Shown one piece after another: positions 11,862 to 24,461 of a stretch of DNA of 64,000 bases (position 1 is the stretch's first letter; each line of letters opens with the position of its first letter). Location of the stretch: contig JANTQA010000012.1 in the NCBI GenBank assembly GCA_027625915.1, positions 465,001-529,000 on the forward strand. Reading direction: 5' to 3'. Below the pieces are notes generated by a model that had not been told where the DNA came from, searched no databases, and worked only from the letters and a program-made list of their open reading frames with translations. A program made the translations under genes and the position numbers. The DNA is from Anaeramoeba flamelloides (Eukaryota; Metamonada; Anaeramoebidae).

Positions 11862-12212
11862 AGTGTCGTTAGGTTTTCCAAAATTTAAAAGAATTGAGTT
11901 AAATCAAAGATTTTACTCTATTCTTTTGAATTCTCGAAAACCGCCGTTAGCTTTTTTTTAAATTTAGAAATAAAAAAAAAATTTATTAAATTTTCTATTT
12001 ATTTCTAAAATTAAAAAAAAAGCGACGTTAGGTTTTCTTGAGTTTTCTGTTTATTTGGAAAATCGATAGACTTTCGTTAGGTTTTTTTTACTTTAGAAAT
12101 AAACCGAATTTTTAATAAATTTTCTTTTTATTTTTAAAGTAAAAAAAACCTAGAACACTTCACAAATAAAACAGAAAACCTCAAGAAAACCTAGGAACTT
12201 TACAGCACTTGA
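11862..12212. repeat. Palindromic-module cluster 3, inside the LINE
   Basis: Alpha module (about 11873-11942), beta-like modules with AAATTTATTAAATTTTC-type centres, GCCGTTAGC and GACGTTAGG linkers, and a tail ending in CAGCACTTGA. It interrupts the LINE reading region, so it arrived after the LINE. Confidence 0.7.
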
Positions 12213-12548
12213 CTACACTCCAAAAAATTATTTTACAATAATTAAATAACAAAACTCTTTATTTAAAACTAATAAATATTTAAGTTATCCATCAAGCTCA
12301 AAAATTCTAAAATTCAAAACATTAACTAATTACCAAAATAGATATTATTATGTAATCAATAAAAAATCAAGTAAATTTTGGACTTTGTGTTTAAAATATG
12401 AATATAAAGATATAAAAGGAAATATTTATCATTTTTTATAGGTATGTCCTTCTTATGAAATAATAGATTAATTTTTCATAATAAATTCAACGAAATAAAT
12501 CTAAATGAATTGATTTTAAACTGTGATAGTTTGAAATTATTTTCATTA

Positions 12549-12745
12549 CAGTCAGTTCCACTTTTCAGGCACAAACTTTCAACCAATTTTAAGGCACACA
12601 AAAATCTCAAATTAAGGCAGAAATTTTGTAATTTTTTTGTTAACAGCAATTATTTTACTAGAATCTGAATTTTGTGCCTTAATTTGAGATTTTTTTTGTG
12701 TCTTAAATTTGGTTGCAAGTTTGTGCCTTAAAAGTGGAACTGACT
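12549..12745. mobile_element. Fold-back MITE, family A copy 4, inside the LINE
   Basis: About 197 bp with TIR CAGTCAGTTCCACTTTT and its complement, TA-flanked on the left and TTAA on the right. The related LINE tail at 32060 reads without it, so it is younger than the LINE insertion. Confidence 0.8.
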
Positions 12746-15700
12746 TAAATTAATAATAGGGGAATCTATGATTTTAAGCTTAAATTTCTGAAAGGGAATT
12801 TAAGTCTAAGTGTAACGAGTGTATAATTTGCACTTCTTCAATAATAAAAAAAATCACAATTATTTTTAGAAATTAATTTACATTTACCAATAATCATTTA
12901 TAAAACTTAAGTAAAAATTGACCAACATAGAATTTAAATCTTAAAAAAGAAGGTATGAACTCAAAAAATAAATTGGTAAATCTTAGGTTTTGAACACATA
13001 CACAATACTATGAAAAAAAATATTATCAATAAAAAAGTAAACATTTGATAATTTTTCATTTTTAGTTAACTTCACTTGTAATAAAAAATTATTGGTTACT
13101 AAAAGATATTGGAATGAAAAATTATTTTTTAAAGATATTTAACAATTTATTTTGGAAAATCTAATTTTCTAAGGTTTTCTGAAGATTTTTTTCAACTTTA
13201 AAACTAAAAAACCTAAAATATTACATTTTCACCATTAAGTTTTTATAATATATTATTCTAAAAAGTATTTTAAATTTAATAATTATATTTCGAATTGTAA
13301 TCAATTATTTCAATGACAAAACATTTTGTTTTATTTTTTTTTTACACAAAAATTATTTTTTCACAAAAATAATTATTATTTAGAAATGTGAAATGAGAAA
13401 AATAAAAAAATCTTAAAAATGGTTCAAGATATAGTTTTAACCGAATAAAAATTGCTTAATTTCAACCCTTGTTCTGAATTTTTTTGTTTGTGAATATTTT
13501 TTTATCAGAAATTATTAATGATGTGAAAAAAAATGTGAATAAAAGTGTACAGATAATCGTGAAAAGATATTATATATTGCTTGAAATATACCCCAATCCG
13601 AAAATCAAAATACCAGTAAAAAAAAAAAATTAATTTCTGATTTTCAAAATTTTTTTATTTTGTGATCGATACATCTAGAATATTACTGATTTTGTGTATT
13701 ATTTTCAGAAAAGAGATATTATTCTATAGTAAATTCCCCTTTTAAAATAAAAATTAATTACTTATATTCCAAATGATATTATACTCTTGGAAAATAAAAA
13801 AAAAAATGTTTTATTACTTTTTTAATTTTTAGAGATTATTTTTATTTATTTTTGTATGAAAAAATATAAACGATTCACAAAAAAATTGGAAATTGTGATG
13901 TTCTACTATTATCAAAATAATATTTATATGACATTTTATTCAGTTTTTCAAAATAAATTATTATTTTTTTATCTTCACTTTTGATAAAACCTATAATTAA
14001 CCAATCTTATAATCAACAATAAATAGTAAGTAAAGATGGTTTTGACTTCAAAAAGCTCTAATCTAAATAATTAATTTGTAAAAGAGATAAATCAAATTGA
14101 AAATATATATCTTTCAAAAATTAGAGTTAAATTAACTTTATCTAAAAAACAAAATATCCCAAAAAATTGATAAAATTACAATAAACTTTTCAAAGAATTT
14201 AATTCTTAATTTTATATATTCAAAAGATTAAAGGTTTTACAGTCATGATTTATTTGAACTAAGGCCTACTAATTGGGTAGTAAATTGGATTGATACTCTA
14301 AAAAAATAGAAAAAAAAACACTGATTTTGTTTTGAAAATGGATTTGAGACATTTATAAACTAATTATTTTGATCATTGTATTCATTAAAAATCAATTTTA
14401 AGTATAGAAATTGAAAATGAAATTCAAATAATTATAGGGATTTTATCATGACTTGGTGATTGGTAATTCTCACTAAAATTAAATATTTGATAAGATTGAA
14501 GAAGCTAAAAATGAAATATTTTTACCAAAATTTATCTGTTCTTCATTTCTGTTGTATCTAAAAAATTAAAAAGAAGGTTTGGAAAAAACAAATTTTTGAT
14601 AAAATTTCCTTTTTAATTGGAATGATAAACCCTTGATCCATTGCAGAGAAGTTTTAATGATTTATTTTTAATATGTGAATTAAGTTAAGAAAGTTTATCA
14701 TTTTAAATGATATAAGATTTTTGTACTTTAATATTTTAATTATTTTTCTTCATCTATTTTTTATTTAGTAAATTTTCTTTGATTACTCCTTTCTCTCAAT
14801 AAATAAATAAATAAAATTGAGTTTTTATCATTTTTACTAGTGAGTAAAAATTGAGAAAAGTGATTAAAATTTTGGAATTATTCTTTATTATTTTCTGTTT
14901 TGGTTATTATTTGCAAAAGGGCTTGTAAATTCTTTGGTATTGAATATATTTCACCAAAATCCTTCTATTCATGATAAAAAACGAAAGATATTTTTAATTT
15001 TAAAACAAAAATTTGTTATAATTAAATATAAAAATTGACTACTTTTTCTAAATTTAATTTTAATTTGGATTGTTGGATCACAAACCCTATAAAAACTTTA
15101 CCACCTAATTCAAATTTAAATTGAAACGAACAATGATGTTTTGAGTAAATCCATATTAACAAAATAAAAAAATTGTAATACAAAAATAAATCAAATAGTT
15201 TGGAGTATTAGTTATTCGGGGTTTTCTTTAAAAATCAAATCTAGTAAATACTGCCATTTAAAACTTTGTTGCGAACTTCAATTTTATCAAAAAACCCAAA
15301 AGAATCCACACAAATAGATTAAGAGAAAGTCACAATTCTTTAATATGAATTGTTTTGATATGTTATGGAAATGAAACAATTCAAGTCATATAATGGTCAA
15401 AAATCAATAAGACAATGCGATCATCAAAAGTTAGAGTTGTTTATTGAGAATTTTTGAAATGATCACCATTTTCTAAGGCAAGAATATTATGGGTTATTTT
15501 TTAATTTCATTTTCAAGTAACTTGTTTAATTTGTTCCAGTTGAGATATCTTGAAATTTTTATCTGGAATTTTGAATTTTTATAAGATTTAAATTGATTTT
15601 TTGATTCCAATTGGAGAATATTTTGATGAAACCAATTTCACAATTTAAATAAGATTATGTTCAAAGGGTTCTTGAGACAAATTCGTGATTTGTAAAAGTA

Positions 15701-15984
15701 GTCGTCCTTAAATTTATATTAAAAAAGATTTTTTATTTGGGATTTTCCGATTGATTTTCCAACATTTTTACAAAAAACTTTTTATTGTTTTTTTTTGAGT
15801 CTATAATAAATTCTCACTCAGCTTTTTTTTCAGAATATATTTTAAATTGGATATATTAACAATTAATTTAAATTAACTACAAATCAAAAATTAAGAAATG
15901 ACTTTTTGCACATCAGATTCTCAATTGTTTCTCAGGTAAAAATAAAATAAGAAATGAAATAACCTGAACACGATAAATTCATCA

Positions 15985-16161
15985 AATTACTTTTTTTTTG
16001 TTCATTTTTTTCTCGTTTTTTCTTCTTTTTTTTTCTTTTTCTCTAAAATCCAAAAACTCAACCCAACTAAAACAAACCCAAGCCAAAATTCCAAGTCACA
16101 ATTTTATTCCCAAAAAATAACATAATACAATCCATCCAAATAATTTCCCAAATTTAAATTA
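15985..16161 (+). promoter_or_regulatory. Proximal promoter and 5' UTR of gene 2
   Basis: A T/C-rich tract (15990-16043) and then a CCCAA/CCAAA-rich leader ending AAATTA before ATG, as in the other three genes. The segment CAATCCATCCAAATAAT is shared with gene 3. Confidence 0.5.
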
Positions 16162-16792
16162 ATGTCCAATATTAATTCGCTTGGTGATTTCAATGGAGAA
16201 ACCAAACAACCAAAAAAATTCGAAACCTTGGAAACAATCAAAACCTTTCCCGAAGAAGTTACAAAGATTGTTGATGTTGTAGATACTGAGGAAGAAATTA
16301 TCTTTTTGAGTTCAGAAGGCAAACTATACCAAACTAAAAAAGAGAATTATCATGAAAAGCTAAAAGCAATTGAAAACCTACCACCAATGAAAAGTATTGA
16401 TTCTGGCTATTTTCATTTCATTGCGCTCTCAAATGAAGAAAAACCCAGGGCTTATGGTTGGGGTGAAAATGTAAACAAACAACTTGGTTTTGAATCCAAC
16501 AACGACGAAGTCTTCGAAAAACCAACTTTAATTGAATCTTTAAAAAAGGAAAACATTGAACAAATTTTTTGTGCTGGATACTGTTCATTTTTTTTAAACA
16601 AAACAACAAATGTTTTGTTTGGGTGTGGTGATAATACTCATGGCCAGTTGGGAAAACCAGAAATTATAGAAGAATATGCAGATCTCCAAAAATTGCATGA
16701 AAATGTTGCTAATGTATTTGGTGGTCATTCGGAACATACACTTATGATGAAAACTGATGGAAAATTATATAGCTTTGGTTTTAATAGTTTGG
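16162..16792 (+). CDS. RCC1-BTB protein, gene 2, exon 1
   Basis: Encodes residues 1-210 plus the first base of Gly211 of a predicted 571-residue protein. RCC1 signatures are YGWGENVNKQLG, FGCGDNTHGQLG and YSFGFNSLG. The last is completed across the intron as LGELGLGH. Only the stretch around 104-118 differs strongly from the paralogues (one extra residue, an Asn/Asp/Glu-rich loop). The donor is GTAACC, as in gene 1. Without splicing the frame runs 37 more Phe/Leu-rich residues to a stop at 16908. Start choice and leader match the paralogues. Confidence 0.9.
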
Positions 16793-17189
16793 GTAACCCT
16801 TTTCTAATTTTTGTTTTTTTTGTCTTTTTTTTCTTTTCATTTCTTTTTCTTTGCATTTTTTCAAAAATTCTTTTTCTTTTCTTTCAAGACAGAAACCTGG
16901 AAAAATAGTTTAAACAGAGAAAAAAAAAAAAAATAAGAAGAAGAATATTTCAAGAAAAACACTCAAAAACAAGATCCAAATTTGAGAAATAAAATCTAAA
17001 AAAGGAAAAAATTAATTAAATTTGATTTCTTTTTTTTTTATCAAGCTCAGTTTTTAGTTTTTAGGAAATTAAAAAGAAATCTAAAAAACCTCTCTTTTTG
17101 GGGTTTGAAAACAAGAAACTCATATTTGAAAACACTTTCGAGATACCTTACTTTTACAATTTTTTAAATTCTCCAAATGAAGAAATACA

Positions 17190-17975
17190 CAAGTGGAAAC
17201 ATTCTCAAAAATTTTCAAAAATGGTTTCTATCCAGATACCAATTATTTTTTCTTTAGAATTTTTGTACTTGTCTGGGGTACAGTCCGAAATGCATTTTTA
17301 AAAATATTGCCCAATTTCGAAAAAAAGTTAAATTTTAGGTATTTTTTAATTGGGATTTTACAATAAAAAAATATTTTTTTTTGATATTTTTTGAGATTTT
17401 TTTAAAAAAAGTTTTTAAACACTTTAAAAATCTTTATTTCCAAAACTGGTTTTAATTTTTTGAGTTTTTTTAAGGGTACTTTATTATAATTCATTAAAAA
17501 GAACCCCCCCCAAAAAAAAAAAAAAAAAAAAAATATTTTATTTTGGATTTTTTTTTTAATTTTCAATTTTTTTTGAAAAAATTGATTTTTTGGATTCAAA
17601 TAAAAGAACATTGAATTTATTAAAAATCAAATAAAAAATTATTTTTTTGTTTTTTTTTTGACAAGTAAACTAAATTGATATTTTTGACCCCAAAAATCAA
17701 AAGTTTCATTTTTTTGAAAATATCTTTTTTCAATGGAAATTGTAATTTTTTTGCAATTTCCAAAATTTTATATTTATTATTTTTTTTTCTTTAACAGATT
17801 TACTATGGTGCGAGGCGCGCCAACAATACTCAAGTATAATCAATGTTTTTTTTGCATGGCAAAAATTTAAAAATCATTTTTTTTATCGTGCCCTAAATCG
17901 CTAGAAAAATACTAAAAAAAAATCTACTTTTTTTGGGCAGCCAATATCTCTATTTTTTCATTTTTTTTTCTCATT
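17190..17975 (+). repeat. 0.8-kb direct repeat, copy 1
   Basis: Matches 18536-19318 in the same orientation, separated by about 560 bp. Both start ACAAGTGGAAACATT and share a conserved core TGGTGCGAGGCGCGCCAACA (17804), a G+C island in otherwise A/T-rich DNA, then TATCGTGC and a GGGCAGCC near the end. No TIRs or coding frames are recognised. Confidence 0.75.
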
Positions 17976-18535
17976 TTATCTCATTTTTTCTCAACAATAA
18001 AATATCAGATAACTTAAAAAATAAAATAAAAAGAGTTTAAAACTTATATTTATTCTTTTATTTCCAAACAAGTTACAATAAAAATAACAAAATCTATTAA
18101 CAAAGTAAAAAAAAAATAAGAGTAAAAATATCCAATAGTGTTTGTCAGTAAAATCCAAAAGTCATCTACACCCAATTAGCCTCAAAAAAAATCAAAGCCA
18201 AGTTCTATTATCACATAATATCTTTTCTAATTTCTTTTTATTAATATTTATTAATATTTGGTTATTTAAAGTAAGAAATTGACTACAATTTAAAAATAAA
18301 AAAAAAAATAAAGTAAAGTAAAAAAATGTATGTAAAGTAAAAGGGAGTCAAGAAACTTAAATTAAGGAGTTTTCTTTCAATAAGTTTGGTAAGGAAAAAT
18401 AAAAATGTTACTCTGGTGTTCGCTATGAAAGTTAATGCACTTAAAGTTTTTGTGCCTGTTTTTGATTTTTTGGAAAATAAAACATCCAAAATATCATAGG
18501 ATTAAACTATTTTTAGAAAACCAAGATAAAAAGTA

Positions 18536-19318
18536 CACAAGTGGAAACATTTTTGAAAATTTTCAAAAATGGTTTTTATCCACATACTAATTATTTTTTC
18601 TTGAGAATTTTGTGTATATTTTACATATTCAATCCGAAAAGTATTTTTAAAAATATTGCCCAAAATCGAAAAAGAGTTGATTTTTAGGCATTTTTTTATA
18701 GGGAATTTTACAATGAAAAAAAAAAAAAAATTTTTTATTTTTTTGGGATTTTTTTATTTTTTTTTTAAATACTTTGTTAATCTTTTTTTCCAAAATAGAA
18801 TCTATATTTTTGAGTTTTTTTAAAGACATTTTATGTCAATCAATCGAAATTAAAATACAAAAAAAAAATTTTTATTTATTTGTTTTTACAAAAATTCATT
18901 TTTTTTGAAAAAAATCGATTTTTTTGATACATATACAGGTACCCATAATTTCTTAAAAATCAAATGAAAAATTATTTTTTAGGTTTTTTTGAGTAAGTAA
19001 ACAAAATTGATATTTTTGACCCCAAAAATCAAAAATTTCATTTTTTAAAAAATCCAATTTTTAAATGAAAATTGACATTTACTAACAATTTTGAAATTTT
19101 TATTCAGGCGATTTTTTTTTCCTTAGGAGATTTACTATGGTGCGAGGCGCGCCAACAATATACAAGTATAATGAAGATTTTTTAAAAGGTCAAAAATAAA
19201 AAAATCAATTTTTTTATCGTGCACTTAATCGCTGGAAAAATAGTCGAAAAAAGTTCTACTTTTTTTGGGCAGCCGTTACCTCTATTTTTTTCATTATTTC
19301 TCATTTTTTTTGAACTCC
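18536..19318 (+). repeat. 0.8-kb direct repeat, copy 2
   Basis: Second copy of the repeat at 17190-17975. The core with GGCGCGCC (19145) is unchanged over about 30 bp, while the T-rich parts have drifted. The 560-bp spacer between the copies holds nothing recognised. Confidence 0.75.
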
Positions 19319-19504
19319 ATAAAAAAGTTTTAAACTATATTTCTTCTGAACCCGATTTTAACCATTTATTATCATTACCTCTTAATTATAATGATATATC
19401 CTTTCAAAAAAAAAAAAGAATTCAATTAAAATGAAAAAATATTTATTTGATTTTAAATACAGAAAATCACTAAAATGATTTATCAGAGGATAAAAATTAA
19501 TGTT

Positions 19505-19983
19505 ACAAAAAAGTATATATATATATATATATATATATAAGAAATTAATTAAAGAAATTAAAAGAAATGAAAATTGTTTAAAGAATTAGAATTCTTTAAA
19601 ATAATCAAAAAAAAAATCAAGTGTTGAGTAAGATCCAATTAAAATTTTGGTTTGTTCATAAAACTTGTTCATCCATAAGTCTAAATTTCAATGGTTTGAT
19701 GTTATTTTTTTGGTTTTGAGTGTATAGTTAAGATCTTGTAATAATGAACCGAAAAATTTTCTGATTTTGGTGATTCATTTGGATCAATGATGATTCTCTT
19801 TCAATTCATAATCCATGTTTTTTAATCATTATTTTCAAAGTAACATATATAGATAGATATATAGATAGAGGAGTAGAGGGATAAATAGATAAAGAGATAG
19901 TTAGATAGATAGATAGATAGATAGATAGATATATAAACATTTTTTCAGTCAAAGGGGACAACATTTTTTTCACTTATCAATTA

Positions 19984-20010
<27 letters not shown>
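19505..20010. repeat. TA and GATA microsatellites
   Basis: A (TA)n run near 19516-19540, a GATA/TAGA-rich array at 19848-19930 and a (TA)n run at 19984-20010. The last run ends exactly where a TA-flanked TIR element begins. Confidence 0.85.
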
Positions 20011-20015
<5 letters not shown>

Positions 20016-20532
20016 AAATTCAAAATTTTCCACACAGCTAAAACGTTCCAAAAAATCACAATAATACAATTTCATTGAAATTGGAGATAATTTTGATTTT
20101 TGTAAAATATGAAAATCATTTTTTCATCTTTTAGTTTTTGTTTTCATTTCATTGTTTTAATTTCTTAATTTGTTTCGTTGTATCAAAATTTTTTTCAACC
20201 ATTGATATTATGGTAAAGTTGAGTTGTTCCAAATAGAAGAACTCAAATAAAATTAGTTGGTAGTATCTAACCTTTGATCGATCAATAATCCTAATAGAAT
20301 TCCAACAAATTTACTAATGTATTTTTTTGTTTTGCTCTCTCCAAAATTTTTAACACACCCATGATTTATTTGTATTGATAATTATTTATTTATTGTTTTG
20401 TGAGTATTGTAATTTATAAACAAGTGTTAACATTTCAATTAGTGAATGGTTCTAATTTGGTAAATCTTCTTGAATTGATTAAATAAGTTTTTTTTCACAA
20501 ATCGAATTTTGTTGTGTTAAAAACTTTGAATT

Positions 20533-20538
<6 letters not shown>
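20011..20538 (-). mobile_element. TIR element, family B copy 1, inside a TA microsatellite
   Basis: 528 bp. Ends are AACTAAAATTCAAAATTTT on the left and the complement of AACCCCAATTC on the right. (TA)n runs of about 27-29 bp lie on both sides, so the element sits inside a TA microsatellite or its TA duplication expanded. Related copies are at 21229, 21970, 34945, 54883 and 57094. Confidence 0.75.
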
Positions 20539-20572
<34 letters not shown>

Positions 20573-21228
20573 ATTGACCTTTAAATAACAAATAAGAAAT
20601 TTGCAGAATAATACACTTCAAAGAATTGTTAATACCCGTCTAAAAGAAACTTAATTAATATTAGATTTTCTTAAAGATTGAAAAACTCAAATTCTTAATA
20701 CAAAATTGAGAAAAACAAGAGTGTTCGTTTTCATCTTCTAATGGTATTTAAATAATAAATAGGAAACAATTTTCACTTCATTTTTTGTACTTTTCTTTTA
20801 TAAATCAAGTCCCCAAATGAAGTTTGTTGGTATTTGTGGTCTCTATTTGAAAAAGGAAATGACAATGAAGTGAAAAATTTTCACATTTATTAATCAAATA
20901 TCATGATCAAAGATTGAATAAAATTCCAATAGAAATCAATATGATTTCTCTAAAATAATTTTCAAATATTTCAATAACCTTAAAATATCATGTTTTTACC
21001 AAGTAACTATTGATCTTGCAATAAAATTTTTTTGCAACTGAATTACGTGTTTGTTAAAAAATGTGTAAAAATGTGCAAAAATGTGAAAAAATGATTTCAA
21101 TTTTGAAAATTTCCAAAATATTTTTTTTCTTTTAATATCTATGCAAACCTTTTAAACATATGTGTTTCACTCATTACAACTGGCCCCCCTTGACTGAAAA
21201 ATATTTTAGATAGATAGAGAGATATATA

Positions 21229-21757
21229 AACTAATTTCCTAAATTTTGGACACCGTTTAAACGGTTGGGCGAATAGCAATAATCCACGCTTTAAATTCAA
21301 TTTAGGGAAATAATTTTGATTTTTCAAACTATTTCATTCTTTTTCTTTTTTATTTTGTATTTATTTCCTTTTAAGTTACGTAATCTATTTCGTTAGATCA
21401 GAAATTTTTTTTTAGATGGTTGATAGAAGGTTAATGTTGAGTTTGTATAATTGAAAAATCCACATACTATTGGTAGATGGTATCTTATCATTTGATCGAT
21501 CAATAATTGTTGGTGAAATTACAACACATTTTTCAATACATTTTTTCTTCCACTCATTTGATAATTTTGGACACGCTAATTTTTTTTATCATTTTATATT
21601 TTTTTTTTTATTATTTGGATTAAAATGATTACTTATAAAAACATTAATACTCAGTAACTTAAATGTGGTTTTATCTTAGGTTTGTAAAAATATAATAAAT
21701 TGGGTTTTATTTTTCCTATTTTTGATTTGGGTGTATCCAAATTTTTGGAATGGGGTT
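21229..21757 (-). mobile_element. TIR element, family B copy 2
   Basis: 529 bp, with left end AACTAATTTCCTAAATTTTG and right end the complement of AACCCCATTCCAAAAATTTG. It contains the family core GATCGATCAATAAT. It forms a long inverted repeat with 21970-22498. Confidence 0.8.
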
Positions 21758-21829
21758 GAGATTGAGGGATAGGGGAATATAGAGGTAAAGTGATAAATAG
21801 ATAGATAGATATATGAAATTCGAAATCCT

Positions 21830-22985
21830 TTTCATTGGGATTGTGTTTTTAAATATCCCAAAATTAAAATTGGAACATTTTAGTTCCTTTTTTGACAGAT
21901 TGGAAACTTTTAGTTCAAATTTGTTTGAATTGAGAAATTAAACTCTTCAATCCAACTTAAAGTTTGATAAACCCCATTCCAAAAATTTGGATACACCCAA
22001 ATCAAAAATAGGAAAAATAAAACCCAATTTATTATATTTTTACAAAATTAAGATAAAACCATATTTAAGTAACATAGTATTATGGTTTTAATAAGTAATC
22101 ATTTTAATACAAATAAAAGAAAAAAATATAGAACTCAAAAATAAAAATAGGTGTGTCCAAAATAATGAAACAAGCCGAAAAAAAAATGTATTGGTAAATT
22201 TGTTGAAATTTCACCAACAATTATTGATCGATCAAATGATAAGATACCATAGACTAATAGTATGTGATTTTTCCTATTTTACAAACACAACATTATCCTT
22301 CTATCAACCATCGAAAAAAAATTTTCAGATCTAACGAAACAGATTACCTAACTACAAAAATGGAAATGAAAACAAAACAAAAAAGACAAAAAAATGTAAT
22401 TGTTTGTAAAATCAAAATTCTTTCTAAATTGAATTTAAAGTTCAGTATTGATGCTCTTTCCACTGTTTAAACTGTGTCATTTTTTTTGGAATATAGTTTA
22501 GTAGAAAGTACCAAACTTAATAAATATTTTTTTGATCCGCATTGTCAAAATTTGGAACATAAATTCATCAATTGGTGTTAAATGCACTTACAGGCACACT
22601 GTAACACCATTTTTAACATTAGGACCATAGACTTTTCCTTATGTTAAAAAAAAACACTTTGGGTTTTTTTGTGATTTTTTAAACATCCCAAAAGCAATAA
22701 TTGGAACATTTTGTTCATTTAATTTGCAAATTGAAACAAAAATGTTCCAAGTTTTCTGAATTGTGGACTTTAACTCCTCAATTCAACTTAATTTTTGTAG
22801 TTTATTCTACAAAACTTAATTATATTTGTTTTAAAAAAAAAACAAAAAAATATTTTTTTGATCCGCTTTGTTAAAATGTGGAACAAAAATTCATCAATCA
22901 GTGTCAAATGTACTTACAACTACATTTTAACACCATTTTAACATTAGGACCATAGACTTTCCTTAATGTTAGAAAAAAAACTTTT
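21830..22985 (+). repeat. Tandem duplication of ~320 bp split by a family B element
   Basis: Unit 1 is 21830-21969 plus 22499-22665 and unit 2 is about 22670-22985. Shared phrases are AATTGGAACATTTT, TTTTTTTGATCCGC and ATTAGGACCATAGACTTT. The family B element lies inside unit 1; unit 2 has the empty site near 22797. Confidence 0.7.
21970..22498 (+). mobile_element. TIR element, family B copy 3
   Basis: 529 bp, flanked by TA, starting AACCCCATTCCAAAAATTTG and ending in the complement of AACTATATTCC. It is the inverted partner of 21229-21757, with about 212 bp between the arms. An open frame at 22264-22470 is not shared by other copies. Confidence 0.85.
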
Positions 22986-24461
22986 TTTTCTTTTGTTGGT
23001 TTTTTTATTGATTTATATATTTTTTTTTTTATCAACTGAACATGCTTTGTTAGCTATAGGCTAACAACGCATTTTATTGTTTTAAAAGTATGAAAAAAAA
23101 ATTTTTTTTTATTTGTTAAAAAAAATATTTTTAAAAAGAAAAAAAATACGTTTTTTTTTTTACTTTTGCAATCAAGTAAAGTCAACCAAGTCCCTGAAGT
23201 AATATGTTTCATCACTTCTTGATCATCACCCACATTTTTTTCGATTATGAATACTAAAAAAAAAAAGAAAAGTTTTTTAAAAATTTTATCATTTTGTTGT
23301 TTTATTTTAGTTGGTGTGTTGAGTTTTGGATAGGTTGTATAAGTCAATTTTTTAAAATAAATAGTAAACCAAAAGGATGATGTTCGAATATAGAGAATGG
23401 GAATAAAAAGAAAAAAAATGAAGTTGAAAAAAATCTAGAAACAGTATATAATTGGTATTAGATTGGTAGTGAGATTTTCTAAGTTATGAAAAAAAACAAA
23501 TTTTACTCTTTTTTAATTAACATAGAGTGTTTTTTCAAAACTTTCAAAAAAATTGAAATTGATCTCAATTAATTTTTTTGGTCTGAATTCTTTTTGGGAT
23601 TTTTTTTTATAGATTTAACACAAGTTATCCAAGAAAAAATATTATTTGGGTGTTATTGAAGTACTTTTTTAATTCAAAATTTCAATTAAATTTAAATTGT
23701 AGATTTTTTTTTGGAACAAAAAATTTTGGGTTTTAAAACTTTAAAAAAATGATTTTTTTTGATTTTTTTTTTCAGAAATTCACAAATTTATAGTAAATTA
23801 ATTTTTTTTTTACACAATTTTTTTTTTTTTTTGAATATCAAATCTTTCTAAATTGATTAAATTATTTTTTTTTTGAATCAAAAAAAAACTATAAAAAAAT
23901 TAAATTTTGCTATTTTGGTCGATCTTATTCAAATATCAGTCAAAATCTAATAGTAAAAACTAGTCATAAAATTCAAATTTAAAGTATTAAAAAGAAAAAT
24001 TTTTTATTAATCATAGTATGTTTGAAAATTATTTTTGCTTGATTCAATTCGAAAAAAAATTTTTTTACTACTATTTTGATCAATTTTGAAATTTTCATTT
24101 TTCGTACATTAGTAAAAAAATCTCAAAATATTTAAAAAATTTTAAAACACATTTTTTTCACTAAATATTGATAAAATTTTATTCTAAACATTAAAGTATC
24201 TTACTATGAGTAACTCTTTTTTTGTTAAAAAAAAATATTTTTTTCTGAAAAAATTTGTTCAAAAAAAAAAAAAATCAAAAAATCAAAAAAATGATTTTTC
24301 AAAGGCGGTTTTTTGAAATTGGACAATAATTGGGTAAATAGACTAGTTAAGGAGTTCTAAACTTATAAAAACGTATTTAATGAATAAAAATTATGTGTTT
24401 TTATATAGAATTATTCGCTCACACTCTTAAAAAAAAAATTTGAAAATTTTTGTTTCCACTT

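Larger units (their letters stand above)
11122..12853 (+). mobile_element. 5'-truncated LINE fragment with nested insertions
   Basis: The first frame (to 11367) encodes QEDPLSPILF and then FADD at 11215, reverse-transcriptase motifs of non-LTR retrotransposons. Downstream frames are broken by stops and end near a PSYE segment and a CACTTCTTC-A-rich tail. Flanks TCACAAATTTTA (11108) and TCACAATTATTTTTA (12854) look like an imperfect target duplication. Gene 4 has the empty site (GTCACAACTTTTATTATAAA, about 63852). A palindromic cluster (11862-12212) and a family A MITE (12549-12745) are nested inside. The 3' end matches 32060-32325. This is a dead fragment, not a host gene. Confidence 0.85.
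10656..16161. other. Spacer between genes 1 and 2
   Basis: No host gene is recognised. 10656-11121 and 12854-12990 form the inherited 3' flank shared with gene 4 (62709-63980), split here by a LINE fragment. 13000-13300 resembles 42780-43090 in the intron of gene 3. 13300-14450 is A/T-rich with nothing recognised. 14454-16161 is the inherited 5' flank of gene 2 and lacks the four TIR elements found in the gene 1 flank. Confidence 0.7.

Noticed and set aside
23054-23347. 97-residue minus-strand gene
   Set aside because: Mostly homopolymer-encoded Phe and Lys, with no splice partner or paralogue.
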